Source: Caenorhabditis remanei
Lineage: Eukaryota; Nematoda; Chromadorea; Rhabditida; Rhabditidae
DNA: 64,000 nucleotides
Assembly: GCF_010183535.1 (NCBI RefSeq)
Contig: NC_071329.1
Coordinates: forward strand, 18,366,879 to 18,430,878
Direction: 5' to 3'
This document shows, piece after piece, positions 10,212 through 22,130 of the stretch. The notes beneath the pieces were generated by a model. The model did not search any database. It was not told the origin of the DNA and saw nothing but the letters and a program-made list of their open reading frames with translations. The first letter of the stretch is position 1. The number at the start of each line of letters is the position of its first letter. The translations under genes and the position numbers were made by a program.

Positions 10212-13200
10212 TTGAAGTAGAGATAAGTGTGAAACTCTCGTCAAACTCAATATTATGAGCTGAAAAATATACCAAAATGTAGACCTCAAAGAGTTCTATT
10301 GCAGTAATTCACTACACCAAAAAAATGAAGCAAAGATTTCCAAAAAAAACCCATTCTAGGCCGTCTTGAAATACAGTGACAAAACGGTGTAACTTGGTCA
10401 CTGTGTTTTTGTCACTGTATGGATTTTCTGACCATTTTCGTGTTTTTTGCCACTTTAGCCCTGCCTGAGCCGTCCCGTAGTATGTCAGAGACATAGAACT
10501 CGACGAGATCTATATTTTGGTATACTTTTCAGATACTGAGATTGAGTTTTAAGCGAGTTGTATGAAGATGAGTCTGAAAGTTTCAGTTTTTTGTCTTAAA
10601 AATTTGTGATCGTTGCCATGTGATACCTGAAAAAATACTGAATCCGAATAGGTAAGAAGTTCGAGCTTCCGATTGTTTTGAGCCAAGATATACTTCTTAG
10701 AAGTTGTGATAAGTTGAAACTTTCCAAAAATTCCAAAAATTCCAATTTTCAACCATTAAACAGCTGAAACAAACTGTGTACACTTTCACATAAGTGAAAA
10801 CCTTTAAGATCTTAAACATTTTTGAACTATTTTAAACAATTTCAGCCAATCGCAAACTATTTTAGACCATTTCAGTCGGTCTCAGCCAATTTTAGCCAGT
10901 TTTGGACCATTTAAGCCACGTTTAGACCATTCTAGACCATTTTAAGCAATCTTAGCCGATCTTTGACAATTTTAGACGATCTAAACCGGACTTACATCAT
11001 TTTATACCATTGTTCTCTATTTTTGACGATTTCAGCCAATTTTTAACCATTTTTTCGACCGGGGACCCACCCCCCTTAATAATGTTCAGCTCTGCTTCCA
11101 GACTCTTCGGCTGGGGATCCGAAAAGCCATCGGAGCCATCGACCACCACGGAGCCGCCCCCAACGACACCGACGACGCCAGAACCCCGCGGCAACAGTCG
11201 TGACGGTGAGTGCGCCCCTAATTAGGTGTCGAGACGATTTGTGTATATTTGCGCAAGTGATAAGAAGGAATGATTTGATTGCGCATCGTGCGACGCGTGA
11301 ACTGTCCGCCGTCGCTATCTGATGGGAATTTATATATTTGGAATGAAAAAAAGGGTACATTGGGGTGAGAAAATCTAGAAAAAGGGGGGGGGGACGATTT
11401 GTTGTAAACCGAGCTATGCATACAAGTTTGTGTCGATCGTCGTGATCTTATGTATTGGATTTCTTCCCTATATATTTTCTCAATTGAGCCGCCCGAGATG
11501 CGTTATGAATTGACCACAAACAATCAGAAATTTTGAGGGGGAGGATTGAGTTACAATTTCTCAAGTGAGTGCACGCAGCAAGTGCGAAATGAAAAGGAAA
11601 AGGAATAAATGTTGAAATTATGTACTGTTGGAGGGAATGATAAATAACGTAATTAGAGTGGCAGTGGTTTTGTATTGAAATAACACTGGTTAATTAATTA
11701 ATTGAGATTTTAGCCGATTTCAGAGGTTTCAGAGTGGTATATCTCCGTTTTCTAGAAGTTTTTCACTAAAAATGACTATGATATCCAGAATCAGCGTGTT
11801 TCAAAGTACCGATTCACCAATTTCCAGAAAATTTCATAACTGGTTTTCGTGTACTCCTCGTGGACAAGTTGCTTGTTCAAAAAAGCCTCTCTGTCTTGTC
11901 CACGAGGAGTACACGAAAGTTTAGTTGTCGAAATTTTGTAAAACTTTGTGTATAGGTACTTCCAGTTTTGCTTATTTTGGAAAGTTACAGGTAATTTATG
12001 TAAATCTTTTGAAATCTTGAAAAAATCCACTAAAAATAGCTAAATCTTCAAAAAATGAACATTTGACTTGTCCACGAGGAGTACACGAAACCAATGAGCT
12101 GAAAATTTTTAGAAATTGTTGAATAGGTACTTTCAAATACGCTGATTTCGAAAAACATACTCATTTTTTGAGAAACTTTTTAAAAAATGAGATATTTCAC
12201 TCTGAAACCCATCGAATGTACCATTTTTGAAACCGCAAGTAGAATATCTCATTTTCCACAATTTCCAGAAGTTTTTACTAAAAATCTTGTAGATTTTCAA
12301 AATCAGTATGTCTGAAAGTACCCGAACACTGATTTTCAAAAAAATAGAGTCACAAGTTTTCGTGTACTCCTCGTGGACAAGTTGGAAACTTGTCCACGAG
12401 GAGTACATTTTCAATTTTCTACGATTTTTTAATTTTTAATAGGGTTTTCATAATAAAAAAACGTATTGAATCTTATAGAGACACTAATTGTTTTGAGAAA
12501 TTTCTGGAAATTTTAAAAAATATGGAAAAAACCAACAATTAATCCGTTTTTCGACAAAAAAACCCACTGGAACCAGTTTTTCCATCTGTTCAAAAGTGGA
12601 CGTGAATTAAAACTGTTGTATGTTGGTCAATTTTTGTCCTAGACAAAATCCAAAAAGAGATTCAGAATTCTCATGTCTTTAGCTTTCTAGTCATATAAAA
12701 TTTTTAGACATCTGGCTAGACCGGACACACAGACAGACAGATATCCAAGGATGATACCGATGATACAACTTTTAAAGATTTGCCTTCTCAAATCCGTTGT
12801 ATCTTGGTCAATTTTTGTCGTAGATCAAATTTTAAAACAAATTCAAAATCCTCATGAATTCAGCTTTTTGGTGGTATAACTTTAAATATGATAATGTCCG
12901 ATAGAGCGCTCTTGTCTGTAGTTGGAAACCTTCTTTTCTAAATCTCGCTCACTTTAAGCCTTGTATCTCTGTTCATTTAGAAGCTAGACGGAATCTAAAA
13001 ACAGATTCAGAATCCTTATGAATTTAGCTTTTAAAATTTACAACTTGATTGTCTAAGATCGTCTAAGATCGGCTGAATTAGCAAAATCCTGTGGAAATCT
13101 TCCAATTTGCTGATTTTTTGCCGATTTTAGCCGATTTTAACTAATTTAAGCCGATCTTAGACAATTTTAACCAATTTCTGACGATCTCAACCGATCTTAG

Positions 13201-16200
13201 ACCATTTTGACCATTTTGACCATTTTTGACCATTTGAAATCGTGTTAAACAATTTTAAACGCTCAAGAGAATATTAAGTTTTTGTTTTTTTCGTTGAAAA
13301 GGTCCGACTTTGAGAGTGCGTCATGGTTGTACTTATTGTTCCATCAAGTAGATTTTTAATGGGTCATATAGATCAAAAGTAGAGCTCCATTTTTGTAGTT
13401 GACAACTTTTTTATCCGAGCACTCTATAGAGAGTTATGGTCATTTTAAGGGGACAGCTCAAAAATCGCAATATTTTGCACTGAAAAGAGTCGATTTGAGG
13501 GAGAAATTACTTCGACGATATGTAACTCTCTAGGGAGTGTCCGTACAAAAAAGTTGTCAACTGCAAAATGGAGCTCTACTTTTGATTTCTACGATCCATT
13601 AAAAATCTACTTGATGGAACAATAAGTATTACCATGACACACTCTCAAAGTTGGTCATTTTCAACTGAAAAAGGCGAAACTTAATATACTTTTGAGCGGT
13701 ACTGTATTTCAGCATGACTCACTGTCTCACACATTTTTCGTTTTTTTGTCTCTTTCCAACCAACTCAACCAACTTCTATCTCTTTCTTTCCAGTCTGTCC
13801 ATTCCTTGCCGAACCGCTGATTCTGGCCAATGACTTTGCCTACTGTCGTCCGGCGTCTCTTGGCGATTGTCCTGTCGGATATCTGTGTGATCAATCGGTG
13901 AAACTCGGACGGTCGATTTGTTGTAAGGATACGAGACGTGGAATTGTGCCGAATGGAAGACCAGGTAGTCACTTTTTGTTGTGTTTTTTTGAGTTTATCG
14001 ATTGATTTAATGGCACGGCGATTTGGAATGTTTTTAGTTTTTAAGTGACAGCTAACACATAGTTTGAAATCATTTTGAAAATATCAGTCTGGGGCGCCTG
14101 TGACGCGTTTTTTGAGGTCTAGGAGCTCAAACTAACGCATAGTTTGCAAATATAAGGCTGGGGCACGAGCGGCGCGGTTTTAACCTAATTTTCAAGGGTT
14201 TTGAGCAGTTTTTAATGAGGCTGGGGCGCCTAGGGCGCGGAAGTTGGTGAGAACAGAAAATGAGAGATCTAGACGGTCTGGAACCTTACTTTGAGCAGTT
14301 TTTGAGTATTTTAGAGGTTCTGGTGAGTTTTCAGTGGGTTATACAACAAATTTTATGCCATTTTTAAGGGTTTTTGCATAATTAATGAGTCTGGGTGCTC
14401 AAAAAGCGTTTTTTGCACTGTTTTAGACCTTTAAAATTGGCTCAGATTGTCTGAGATCGTCTAAAATTGGCTAAGATTGTTTTCTTTTAAAAATTTGTGC
14501 ATTTTGTCGTGAGATATGGTGCATCTACAGTAGTCTAGGGTGGAATTTTGAGTTTTCAGCTAGTTTTGATCAATTTAAAACCATTTTACCTTCCAAATTG
14601 TATTTTTTGATGTTTTTTGAGTCTAGAAACATGTTTTCTCGGAATTTTGAAAAATTCTGCATTTTGTCGTCAGATATGGTGCATCTACAGTAGTCTAGAG
14701 TGAAATTTTGCAATTTCAGCTAATTTCCAGTTTATTTGAGCAAAATTGTCTCAAAATTAACTAAAAACTAGTCAATAGATCCTAAAATCGCTAAATTTCA
14801 CATTATGCTAAAGTAGATGCACCATACCTCACGACAAAATGCACAATGTTTCTAAATCTTTTAAAAAACATGTTTCTAGGCTTAAAAAATGTCAATAATC
14901 CGAATATTCACGTTAAAATTGTTTTAAATCCGTCAAAATAAGCTGAAAATCTCCTCAAGGCTACTGTAGATGCACCATATTTCACGACAAAAAAGAACTC
15001 AGAAAACATATTTCTGGACTCAAAAAATATCAGAAAACCGAATTTTTGAAGTTAAAAATGCTTCAAACTGGACAGTTGTGTAAAAAGCGCAAAATGTTCA
15101 TATTGGCCTACTGTAGATGCAACATGTTCCACTATCTCAGCCGATCTCAAACCGATCTTAGCCGATCTCAACCGATTTCAGTCAATCTCAGCCAATCATA
15201 TTCTTAAATCCAATATTTTCAGCCCGCCCCACCCAACGTCTCCCCCTGACCTGGTCCACGGTCACCCCAACCGCCGCCCCATCCCAACCGATCGCCACAG
15301 CGACCTCCCGTAAAGCTCCATGGTACATCAAGGATCGTACCGCCTGGCCGACATATAACCGGATTTCTGCGGAGAAGGCGCTTCAGAAGTCGACGACGAC
15401 GGAGGCGACGACGACTACAACGACGACGGAGCCAACCACTACCACTACTACAACTACAACTGAGCCAACCACCACAACCACGGAGCCCACCACCACCACG
15501 ACTACTGTACCAACTACGACCACGACCACCGAGCCACCAACTACTACCACCGCCAAAGTCAGCGCCTGGGCTAAACTCTGGACCTCTACCGCCGAGCCGA
15601 AAAGTTTTGTGAATGTTACAGTACTCCAGGCTGGGTCGGTTAGACCCTTAAGGGATGGACAAGCGGAAGCGGTCGGTGCGATTACCCTGGTCAATGATAA
15701 CGGATACATTGTGCTGATTGATACAGGAGCTAGCAGTGATACCGAGAGATTGTTGCATAGTGAGTTTCCTTTTGGGCGAAATCTGTAAAAATCTCGCGAA
15801 AATATGTTGAGATGATCATACTTTTCGATTATTTGGGACCCCTGCGCTACGATTAAACGATTTTAACCAATCTTAGCCGATCTTATATCATTTTAGACCA
15901 TTTTAGACGATCTATGACGTCTTTTTTAGCTGAGAATAACTAGAAAATGTGATTTTCAGTCTGTTATTACAAATGCAGGTTGATTTTTGACGGTTCCGGT
16001 TCATTTTTCTTGTATTTTGAGTTGAAAATTTGAAATCCAGGCACTGAAATTGGTTTGCAAAGCTTTACTTTGTGTTTTTAGGTACAGTAATCAGAAAAAT
16101 GGGAAAAACTGTAAAAATCACGATTTTTCTTTAAAAATCGGTCCAAAATCATGAATTTCGGTTTAAAATCATTTGGAAAAGTTGGAGAATCAGATTATTT

Positions 16201-19200
16201 TAGATAATTTTAGACATTTTTAGACAATTTCAGACAATTTTGAACCAATTTTAGCGGATTTTAGACCGATTTTAGCCTCATGTAACTCATTCTACAAAAT
16301 CTGAAAATAGCATATAATTTGGTGGACATCAGGACAAACGGACACCCGGACAGAAACCAGAATTTAGTTGTTCTCAATTGAAATGGTTAGTGCGCTCTAT
16401 TGAGAATGAAATAAAGGGACCAGGCTCCTCCAATCTCAACCCAATTTCGTGCGGACCGCGCATCTTTTTTGAGTAATTCAATTCTATTCTCCCCTTTTCC
16501 TTCCTGCCCAGATGCTCCCTCTTTATTTGAAGAATGCGGCGGCACATTCACTTTTATTTTCTCCTTTTCCTTTTATTTTGTGTCCGCAGCCAACACACGT
16601 CTCCCTTAGTTAGAGTAATTTATGGTGACATCCCCCTAAGCCCTTTGGCCTTTAGGGATAGTGGTCAGAGAAAGAAAATAATGACTTTTAGACCAATTTT
16701 TTGCTCAAAAATGACAAAAAAATGACCAAAACGCGCTTAAAATGGATTAGAAACCAGTATAATAGACAATGATAGTGATAGAGAATGATAGCGAAACGTC
16801 TCAAAACGTCCTCAGGTTATTTTCCACCCAAAAACTATTAAAAACTCATAACTTTCTGCCTGAAACTCCAAAAAATCTCGTTTTTTCTCAAAATGACTGG
16901 AATTTTTGTTTCTAAACCTGTTTTTACTGAAAAATCCTGTCAAAATTGGTCTAGATCTTCCTGACAGCCTTGGTTCAGTATTGGTGGCTAACTTTTTACC
17001 TGAAATCGCTGAAAAACTCATTTTTGTCTGGAAAGGACGGGAATTTTTTGGAAAAGCAGAAAACCAGCGTGATTTTTGCTCAAAATTGTCAAAAAACCAC
17101 TGAAATCTGTCAAAAAATCGGCTGAAAATCATCAGAAACACTTTCTGGCGTACTTATAGTGTGTCTGGGTCTATAAGAATGATCTCGGTTGTTTTTGACG
17201 GGATTTTTAGTAACAAATAAGTTGTAAAACCAAAAATTCCCGTCATTTTAAGACAAAAACGAAATGTCTAGCACTGGATCAAGGCTTTCTGGAAAGTTTA
17301 GACCAATTCTGACAGGATTTTTAGTGAAAAATAAGTTGTAAAACCAAAAATTCCCGTCATTTTTAGACAAAAACGACATTTCTAGCAGTTTTAGGTAGGA
17401 AATTATGAGTTTTCATAGTTTTTTGGGTGAAAAATGATGCATTTTTGACGTTTCGCTATCATTTCTAGCTCTATCATTCTCTATCACTGCGGTTGCAAAA
17501 CGACGTAGTTGCGAAACGTCCCAGGTTTCAAAATACAAATTTTTGATACCTTTCTCTATCCCTTGATACCTTTGCCCATGATATCGATGATAGCGAAGAT
17601 AGCGATGATAGCGATTTTTCAAAATTTTCCATTTTTTGATCCCCCCTCCATACTTGACATCATGTCCACATGAATAGTGTGTCCATCTTTTTCCCGCTAA
17701 CCCCTTTTCCCCAAATAAATTGAATTTCATTCTTTCTTCTCCTCTCCACAGACTCCGCCCACTTTTTCTTATTTCATTCACGTCGTGTGCTCGTCCTCCG
17801 CTTTATTTAATAACACTCCTTTATTTAATATTCCCAAAGAATTGTCAGATGAAACTCGAAATAAGCGAGCTCGAAATGGAGCCAATGTCGCCGTGGTGCT
17901 CTCCAGTGAAAACGCGAACCGTCGGTCTTTGCATTGGAATTTTTGACTTTTTATTCCTAACCGCCACATTTCTGAAATCCGTCCAATTCCTACAACTCTA
18001 CGGATTCAACTTCTTCGCCACCGCCGCCGTCTCCTCTATTGGGGTACTGTACGCAGTGCATATTCTATGCATACTGGCATGTTGGTATGGCCTGGCACGC
18101 CAACGATCCTCATGGCTGGTACCGAAAATTGTGCTGAAAGGGACTACGGTGTTGATTTGTGTGGCTCTCACACTGATTTTGGCCTTTTTTGTGTCCTCGA
18201 ACTCTCCGGTGATTGGAAATGCGATCGCTCATGGATTCAACGCCGAGTACTATGACCATCGAGCGGTTATTGATATGGCGTGTCTCGTGATTGTTGGAGT
18301 GTCCACTGCGTTATCGATGGCACAGGGATGGCTTCTGGTACTTCTTATTAATATATACCGGCAGGTGAGGGAGGAGGAGTTGGAGAGACTTTGTGAGAAG
18401 GCGTTGAAGAAGTTGGAAAAGAAGAAGAAGGAGAAAAAGAAGGTACCACCACCGAAGAAATCGGCGATGAGCAATGGACAGAGGTTCTTGGCGCCGGAGA
18501 CACCGCGGGAGCAGAGTTTGGATCCGAGTGTTTCGTTCACCACTTTTATTTAATTAACAAGGTTTGCACCCCCTACTAACCACTATAACTAAATCCCACG
18601 TGCGATAGAGCGTGTTCCCTATAAATGGGTTTTAAAACTGAAAAATATGGAAATTTTGCATCAAAATATTGTTTAGCATGTCTGAATAAGTTTGTAAACA
18701 AATTTTCATGACTTTTGAGTGGTAAAAATTAGACAAAATTAGGTTTCAGTAAGAATTAAGTGAGTTTTTCGATTTTCACTTGTTTTTCACATTCTTAACG
18801 CTGATATCTCGAGAATTAGGTGTCTAACATGTTAAAATTTGAACATATTTTTGTTAAGCACGTTTTGTTTAGTATGTTAGCAAATTTTCACAACTTTTGA
18901 GCGGCAAAACTCAAAAAAAAATATGGTTTTGGGCGAGATTTTCGGTGTTTTGACCGTTTTCCCTATGATCAAGACCTTGATCTGAAAAATCGTCTTTTAA
19001 AAGTATATAATAAAAAGTATTTTATTGTTCAGCATGTCTGAATTAGAATGCAAGCAAATTTCCAGAATATTTAGGCTGTAGAATTTCGAAAAAATTAGGT
19101 TTCAGTAAAAGTTAAGTGAGTTTTTCGATTTTCACTTGTTTTTCACACTTTTAACGCTGATATCTCGAGAATTAGGCATCTAACATGTTAAAATTCAAAC

Positions 19201-21462
19201 ATATTTTTGTTCAGCACGTTTCGTTTAGTATGTTAGCCAATTTTCACAACTTTTGAGTGGTAGAATTTTGAGAAAACTAGGTTTTGATAATGGTTAGGTG
19301 AGTTTTTAGATTTTTACTCGTTTTTCAAGTTTTAACGGATTATATCTCAAGAACCATGCTACTAGGATGTTAAAATTCTGGCATATTTTTGTTTAGCATG
19401 TCTGAATTAGTATGTTAGCCACATTTCAGAACATTTGACAAGTGAAATTTTGAGAAAATTAGGTTATTTCGGTTATTATTGGTTCTTGACATTTTAACGC
19501 TGATATCTCGGAAATTAGATAGTAAAATAATATCAAAACTTTGAAATTCTTGTTAAACGTGTTTTAATTAGTAAGTTAGCCGATTTTCAGATCAATTGAG
19601 CGGTAAAATTCTGAAAAATGCATTTTTCCATTTTTAAAAATGATTTTTCACAATTTCCAGACTTATATCTCTGAAACTTAGTCCCAATATGATACGATTT
19701 TGTGATATTCTTGTTTAGCATGTCTGAATTAGTGTGCTAGCTTATTTTCAGAAGTTTTGAGCGGTAAAATTCTGAGAAAATGAGGAGATTCTCATTAGAG
19801 CGCGTTTTCTTCACAAATTTTTCGAATTTTCCATTATTCCAGGTCTCGCAAAAGAGTCCGTGACACTGGACCAAATCGACAGTGTCGTCATCACACACGC
19901 CTCACCGGGTCACATGGGAAACATGAATTTCTTCGCCCAAAAACCAATTCTATATCATTCGATGGAGTACATCGGCCGTCATGTCACACCGACAGAGCTC
20001 AAGGAGCGACCATATCGTAAATTGTCTGGAAATGTTGAAGTCTGGAAGACACCCGGACACACTCAACACGATTTGAGCGTGTTGGTACACAATGTGGCCG
20101 GATACGGGACGATGGCAGTGGTTGGAGACTTGATTCCGAGCGAACACTTGCTTAGTGAGAAGGTAATTAGTAAGAGGGGTAATTAAGTAATTAAATAATT
20201 AGTTTCAGAGAGACGTGATGGTCGAGGAGGGTGTCTGGGATAACGCGATCAAGAGACAAAATGCCAACTTGATTGTCTGCATGGCCGATTGGATTGTTCC
20301 GGGACACGGACAGCCGTTCCGAGTGCTTCCTAATTATAGGTAGGTGTCTATCTGTGTGTCCGGATGTCCAGATTGTCTTTGGACTGCTGGAAAGAGGAAT
20401 TTAAAAGAACTCTAAATATGTTTTCAGATTTTGTTTACGTCCAAAATGAACCGAGATACAGCGATTTTAAGTTTTTTTAATGTCATAATTCCCCAGTTTT
20501 CAAATCCTTGTATCTCGGTTCATTTAGTAGCTAGACGGAATCTGAAAGCAGATTCAGAATCCTTATAAACTCAGCTTTTTGGACATATATAATTCTCTAA
20601 ACAAAAGTTTATTAGAGCGCACTTGCTTTCGTAGGAAGCACTAGTCGTTACCCGCCTGTCACATAGCTTCCTCTCATGTAAGCTCTGCAACTCGGCTCAT
20701 TTAGAAGCTAGACGGATTCTGAAAACAGATTCTGAATCCTCACGACTTCAGTTTTTTGACTATATAAAATTTTGAGAAATTCAGAATATTTTGAGCCAAA
20801 AATTGCATAAAACGCGCCAAAGACACGCCAGATGCACCATATTTGGGACAAACGCGATTTTTCAGTCAGAAACCAATATTTTTGATGGAAATTGTCAAAA
20901 ATCTCAAGATTTTTTTGTTTCTTGCTGATTTCTTTAAAAAATTAAACAAATGTGAGCCAAAAATTGCATAAAACGCGCCTAAGACACGCCAGATGCACCA
21001 TATTTGGGACAAACGCGATTTTTCAGTCAGAAACCAATATTTTTGATGGAAATTGTCAAAAATCTCAAGATTTTTTTGTTTCTTGCTGATTTCTTTAAAA
21101 AATTAAACAAATGTGAGCCAAAAATTGCATAAAACGCGCCAAAGGCACAACAGATGCACCATATTTGGGCAACTGCGATTTTTCTGTCAAAAATTAATAT
21201 ATTTGTAGTGTAAACTTTTGAAAATCTTTTTTTCTGTCTGTTTTTTGTTAATTTTTAATAAAAATGAAACAATTTTGAGCCAAAAATCACATAAAACGCG
21301 CCTAAGGTACCCCCCGATGCGCGATTTAACGGAAAAATCCAATTTTACAGTCAAAAATCAATATTTTTGGTTAAAAATGTCCTATATATACCTAATTTCA
21401 GACAAAAAGCGGGTTGCACACGACTCTTGGCTCAACGTCACCTCCTCAACCAAGCCGTCTAA
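9546..21462 (+). CDS. Secreted protein: cysteine module, Thr-rich linker, metallo-beta-lactamase fold (MBLAC1/SWIP-10-like)
   Basis: Seven exons: 9546-9685, 11090-11205, 13794-13964, 15223-15759, 19843-20162, 20209-20339, 21402-21462. All phases agree and give 491 residues. A signal peptide (about 1-19) leads to a Lustrin-type cysteine module (about 87-135, with a Cys-Cys pair), then a Thr/Pro mucin-like linker (about 199-253), then a metallo-beta-lactamase fold to the C-terminus. The family's usual HxHxDH motif reads H340-A-S-P-G-H345, so the second His and the Asp are lost. The later ligands remain: TPGH (H394), GD (D417) and PGHG (H461). Hydrolase activity is therefore doubtful. Nematode relatives include the MBLAC1-like SWIP-10 group; orthology is a guess. 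Introns are unusually long and repeat-filled, and intron 4 contains another gene. AATAAA lies about 220 bp after the stop. Confidence 0.85.
10164..10212. repeat. (TA)n microsatellite
   Basis: An uninterrupted run of alternating T and A inside intron 1 of the metallo-beta-lactamase-fold gene, just before the second family A element. Likely length-polymorphic. Confidence 0.9.
10243..10548. repeat. Fold-back MITE, family A (second full copy)
   Basis: Left arm aaactcaatattatgagctg and right arm ending gatactgagattgagtttt, with gaactcgacgagatct inside. The centre is unrelated to that of the copy at 2,688. Located in intron 1. Confidence 0.7.
11842..12412. repeat. Inverted repeats of cttgtccacgaggagtacac
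   Basis: Five copies of a 20-nt motif: an inverted pair at about 11,850-11,920, a single copy at about 12,068, and a tight hairpin at about 12,357-12,407. Sited in intron 2. A variant differing at about three positions lies in both arms of the fold-back element at 44,757-45,469. Confidence 0.75.
13262..13712. repeat. Fold-back MITE, family B (subtype 2)
   Basis: Same inner palindrome as the copies at 4.4, 5.5 and 6.9 kb. Terminal sequence aatattaagtttttg on the left and gcgaaacttaatatactttt on the right. It lies in intron 2, 80 bp before exon 3. Confidence 0.75.
14500..15135. repeat. About 150-bp units with gatatggtgcatctacagta, in direct then inverted order
   Basis: Two direct units (about 14,510 and 14,660) are followed by three inverted ones (about 14,810, 14,965 and 15,110). 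Each couples a cattttgtcgtgagatatgg stretch to catctacagtagtct. The same family, also first direct and then inverted, fills intron 1 of the NYN-fold gene at 49,990-50,640. Confidence 0.7.
17430..17640. repeat. GATAGC/GATAGT-type short repeats
   Basis: Loose tandem gatagc/gatgatag hexamers upstream of the nested membrane-protein gene. The same hexamer family recurs at 49,060-49,145, 49,438-49,512, 52,700-52,730 and 53,400-53,425. Confidence 0.5.
17849..18553 (+). CDS. Four-pass membrane protein with Lys-rich tail, nested in an intron
   Basis: A single uninterrupted frame of 234 codons. The chosen ATG follows attgtcag, a plausible trans-splice acceptor; the frame stays open upstream to 17,720, but that part is probably leader. 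Four hydrophobic segments are visible (about 22-44, 50-80, 88-115 and 135-168). A C-terminal tail follows, rich in Glu and Lys with a run of Lys residues and a Pro-Pro-Pro-Lys-Lys segment. Tetraspan topology with both ends cytoplasmic is the simplest reading. I do not recognise the family. It lies wholly within intron 4 of the metallo-beta-lactamase-fold gene, on the same strand, so it is transcribed within the host intron. It may use its own promoter in the pyrimidine-rich sequence at 17,690-17,800. Confidence 0.75.
   Translation: MKLEISELEMEPMSPWCSPVKTRTVGLCIGIFDFLFLTATFLKSVQFLQLYGFNFFATAAVSSIGVLYAVHILCILACWYGLARQRSSWLVPKIVLKGTTVLICVALTLILAFFVSSNSPVIGNAIAHGFNAEYYDHRAVIDMACLVIVGVSTALSMAQGWLLVLLINIYRQVREEELERLCEKALKKLEKKKKEKKKVPPPKKSAMSNGQRFLAPETPREQSLDPSVSFTTFI
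18620..19790. repeat. Tandem array, unit about 160-185 bp, seven degenerate copies
   Basis: The landmark ttagc.aattttca.aacttttgagcgg recurs near 18,694, 18,876, 19,046, 19,230, 19,413, 19,576 and 19,736. The gatatctcgagaattag landmark recurs with it. The array fills the part of intron 4 between the nested gene and exon 5. Confidence 0.75.
20793..21400. repeat. 161-bp tandem repeat, about four copies
   Basis: Units start at 20,793, 20,954, 21,115 and 21,277 with gagccaaaaatt and carry aacgcgcc...gacacgccagatgcacca. Units 1 and 2 are nearly identical, implying recent duplication. The array runs right up to exon 7. Related units lie in intron 2 of the saposin-like gene (23,390-23,800) and singly at 1,255-1,440, 21,990 and 25,730. 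Confidence 0.85.
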
Positions 21463-21682
21463 ACGAAAATCTGAAATTTTTCGAAATTTTCGGAATCTTA
21501 AATTGTCTTCTCCCATCTCCCATCTCTTTCAGTTCTAAATGTCTTTCTTTTTTCTATTTTTTCCCGTCTCTCTAGAGATGAAAACCACTTTCCCCTCCGA
21601 AAAACAGTATGTACTATGTACGATTGCTCACGACTCATCCCCCACTCCCCACCCAATTCAAAAAGTATTATTTTGAAATGAA

Positions 21683-21688
21683 AATAAA
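21683..21688 (+). terminator. Candidate poly(A) signal AATAAA
   Basis: First AATAAA on the + strand after the stop of the metallo-beta-lactamase-fold gene, about 220 bp downstream. Confidence 0.45.
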
Positions 21689-22130
21689 TATTTATATACA
21701 GTACTTGACCTTGAGGGATCATAGCTGAAAATCATTGTATCTTGGTCCATTTTGAAGCTAGACGGAATCTGGAAACAGATTCAGAATCCTCACGTCTTTT
21801 GCTTTCTAGTGGTATAACTTTTAGTCCGATAGAGCGCACTTGCTGCCTGTCACATAGCTAGCTCACTTTAACTCTTGAATCTCGGTTCGTTTAGAAGCTA
21901 GACGGAATTTAAAAACGGATTCAGAATCCACATGACTTAAGCTTTTTGACCATATAAAATTCCAAAAAGTTCGAAACATTTTGAACGAAAACGCGCCAAT
22001 GACACGCCAGATGCACCATGTTTGGGGCAAAATCACAAATTTAGAGCAAAGATTATATCTCAAAAGCTAGGAAAGTTATGAAAAAGTTGTCAACTACAAA
22101 ATTATAAAATATAAAATTTTACATATTTCA

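Noticed and set aside
15383..15709. Val-rich frame on the minus strand
   Set aside because: Antisense shadow of the Thr-rich linker exon on the + strand, which has matching splice sites and phase.
17720..17848. Upstream extension of the nested membrane-protein frame
   Set aside because: The extra 43 codons are Leu/Pro-rich pyrimidine sequence, and the likely trans-splice acceptor lies right before the later ATG.
20793..21400. CRISPR-like regular repeats
   Set aside because: Units are contiguous 161-bp tandem copies without short repeats alternating with unique spacers, and the DNA is nuclear eukaryotic.
9546..21462. Assigning the name swip-10 to the metallo-beta-lactamase-fold gene
   Set aside because: Domain type and length are similar, but I could not confirm orthology without a search and the motif is altered.
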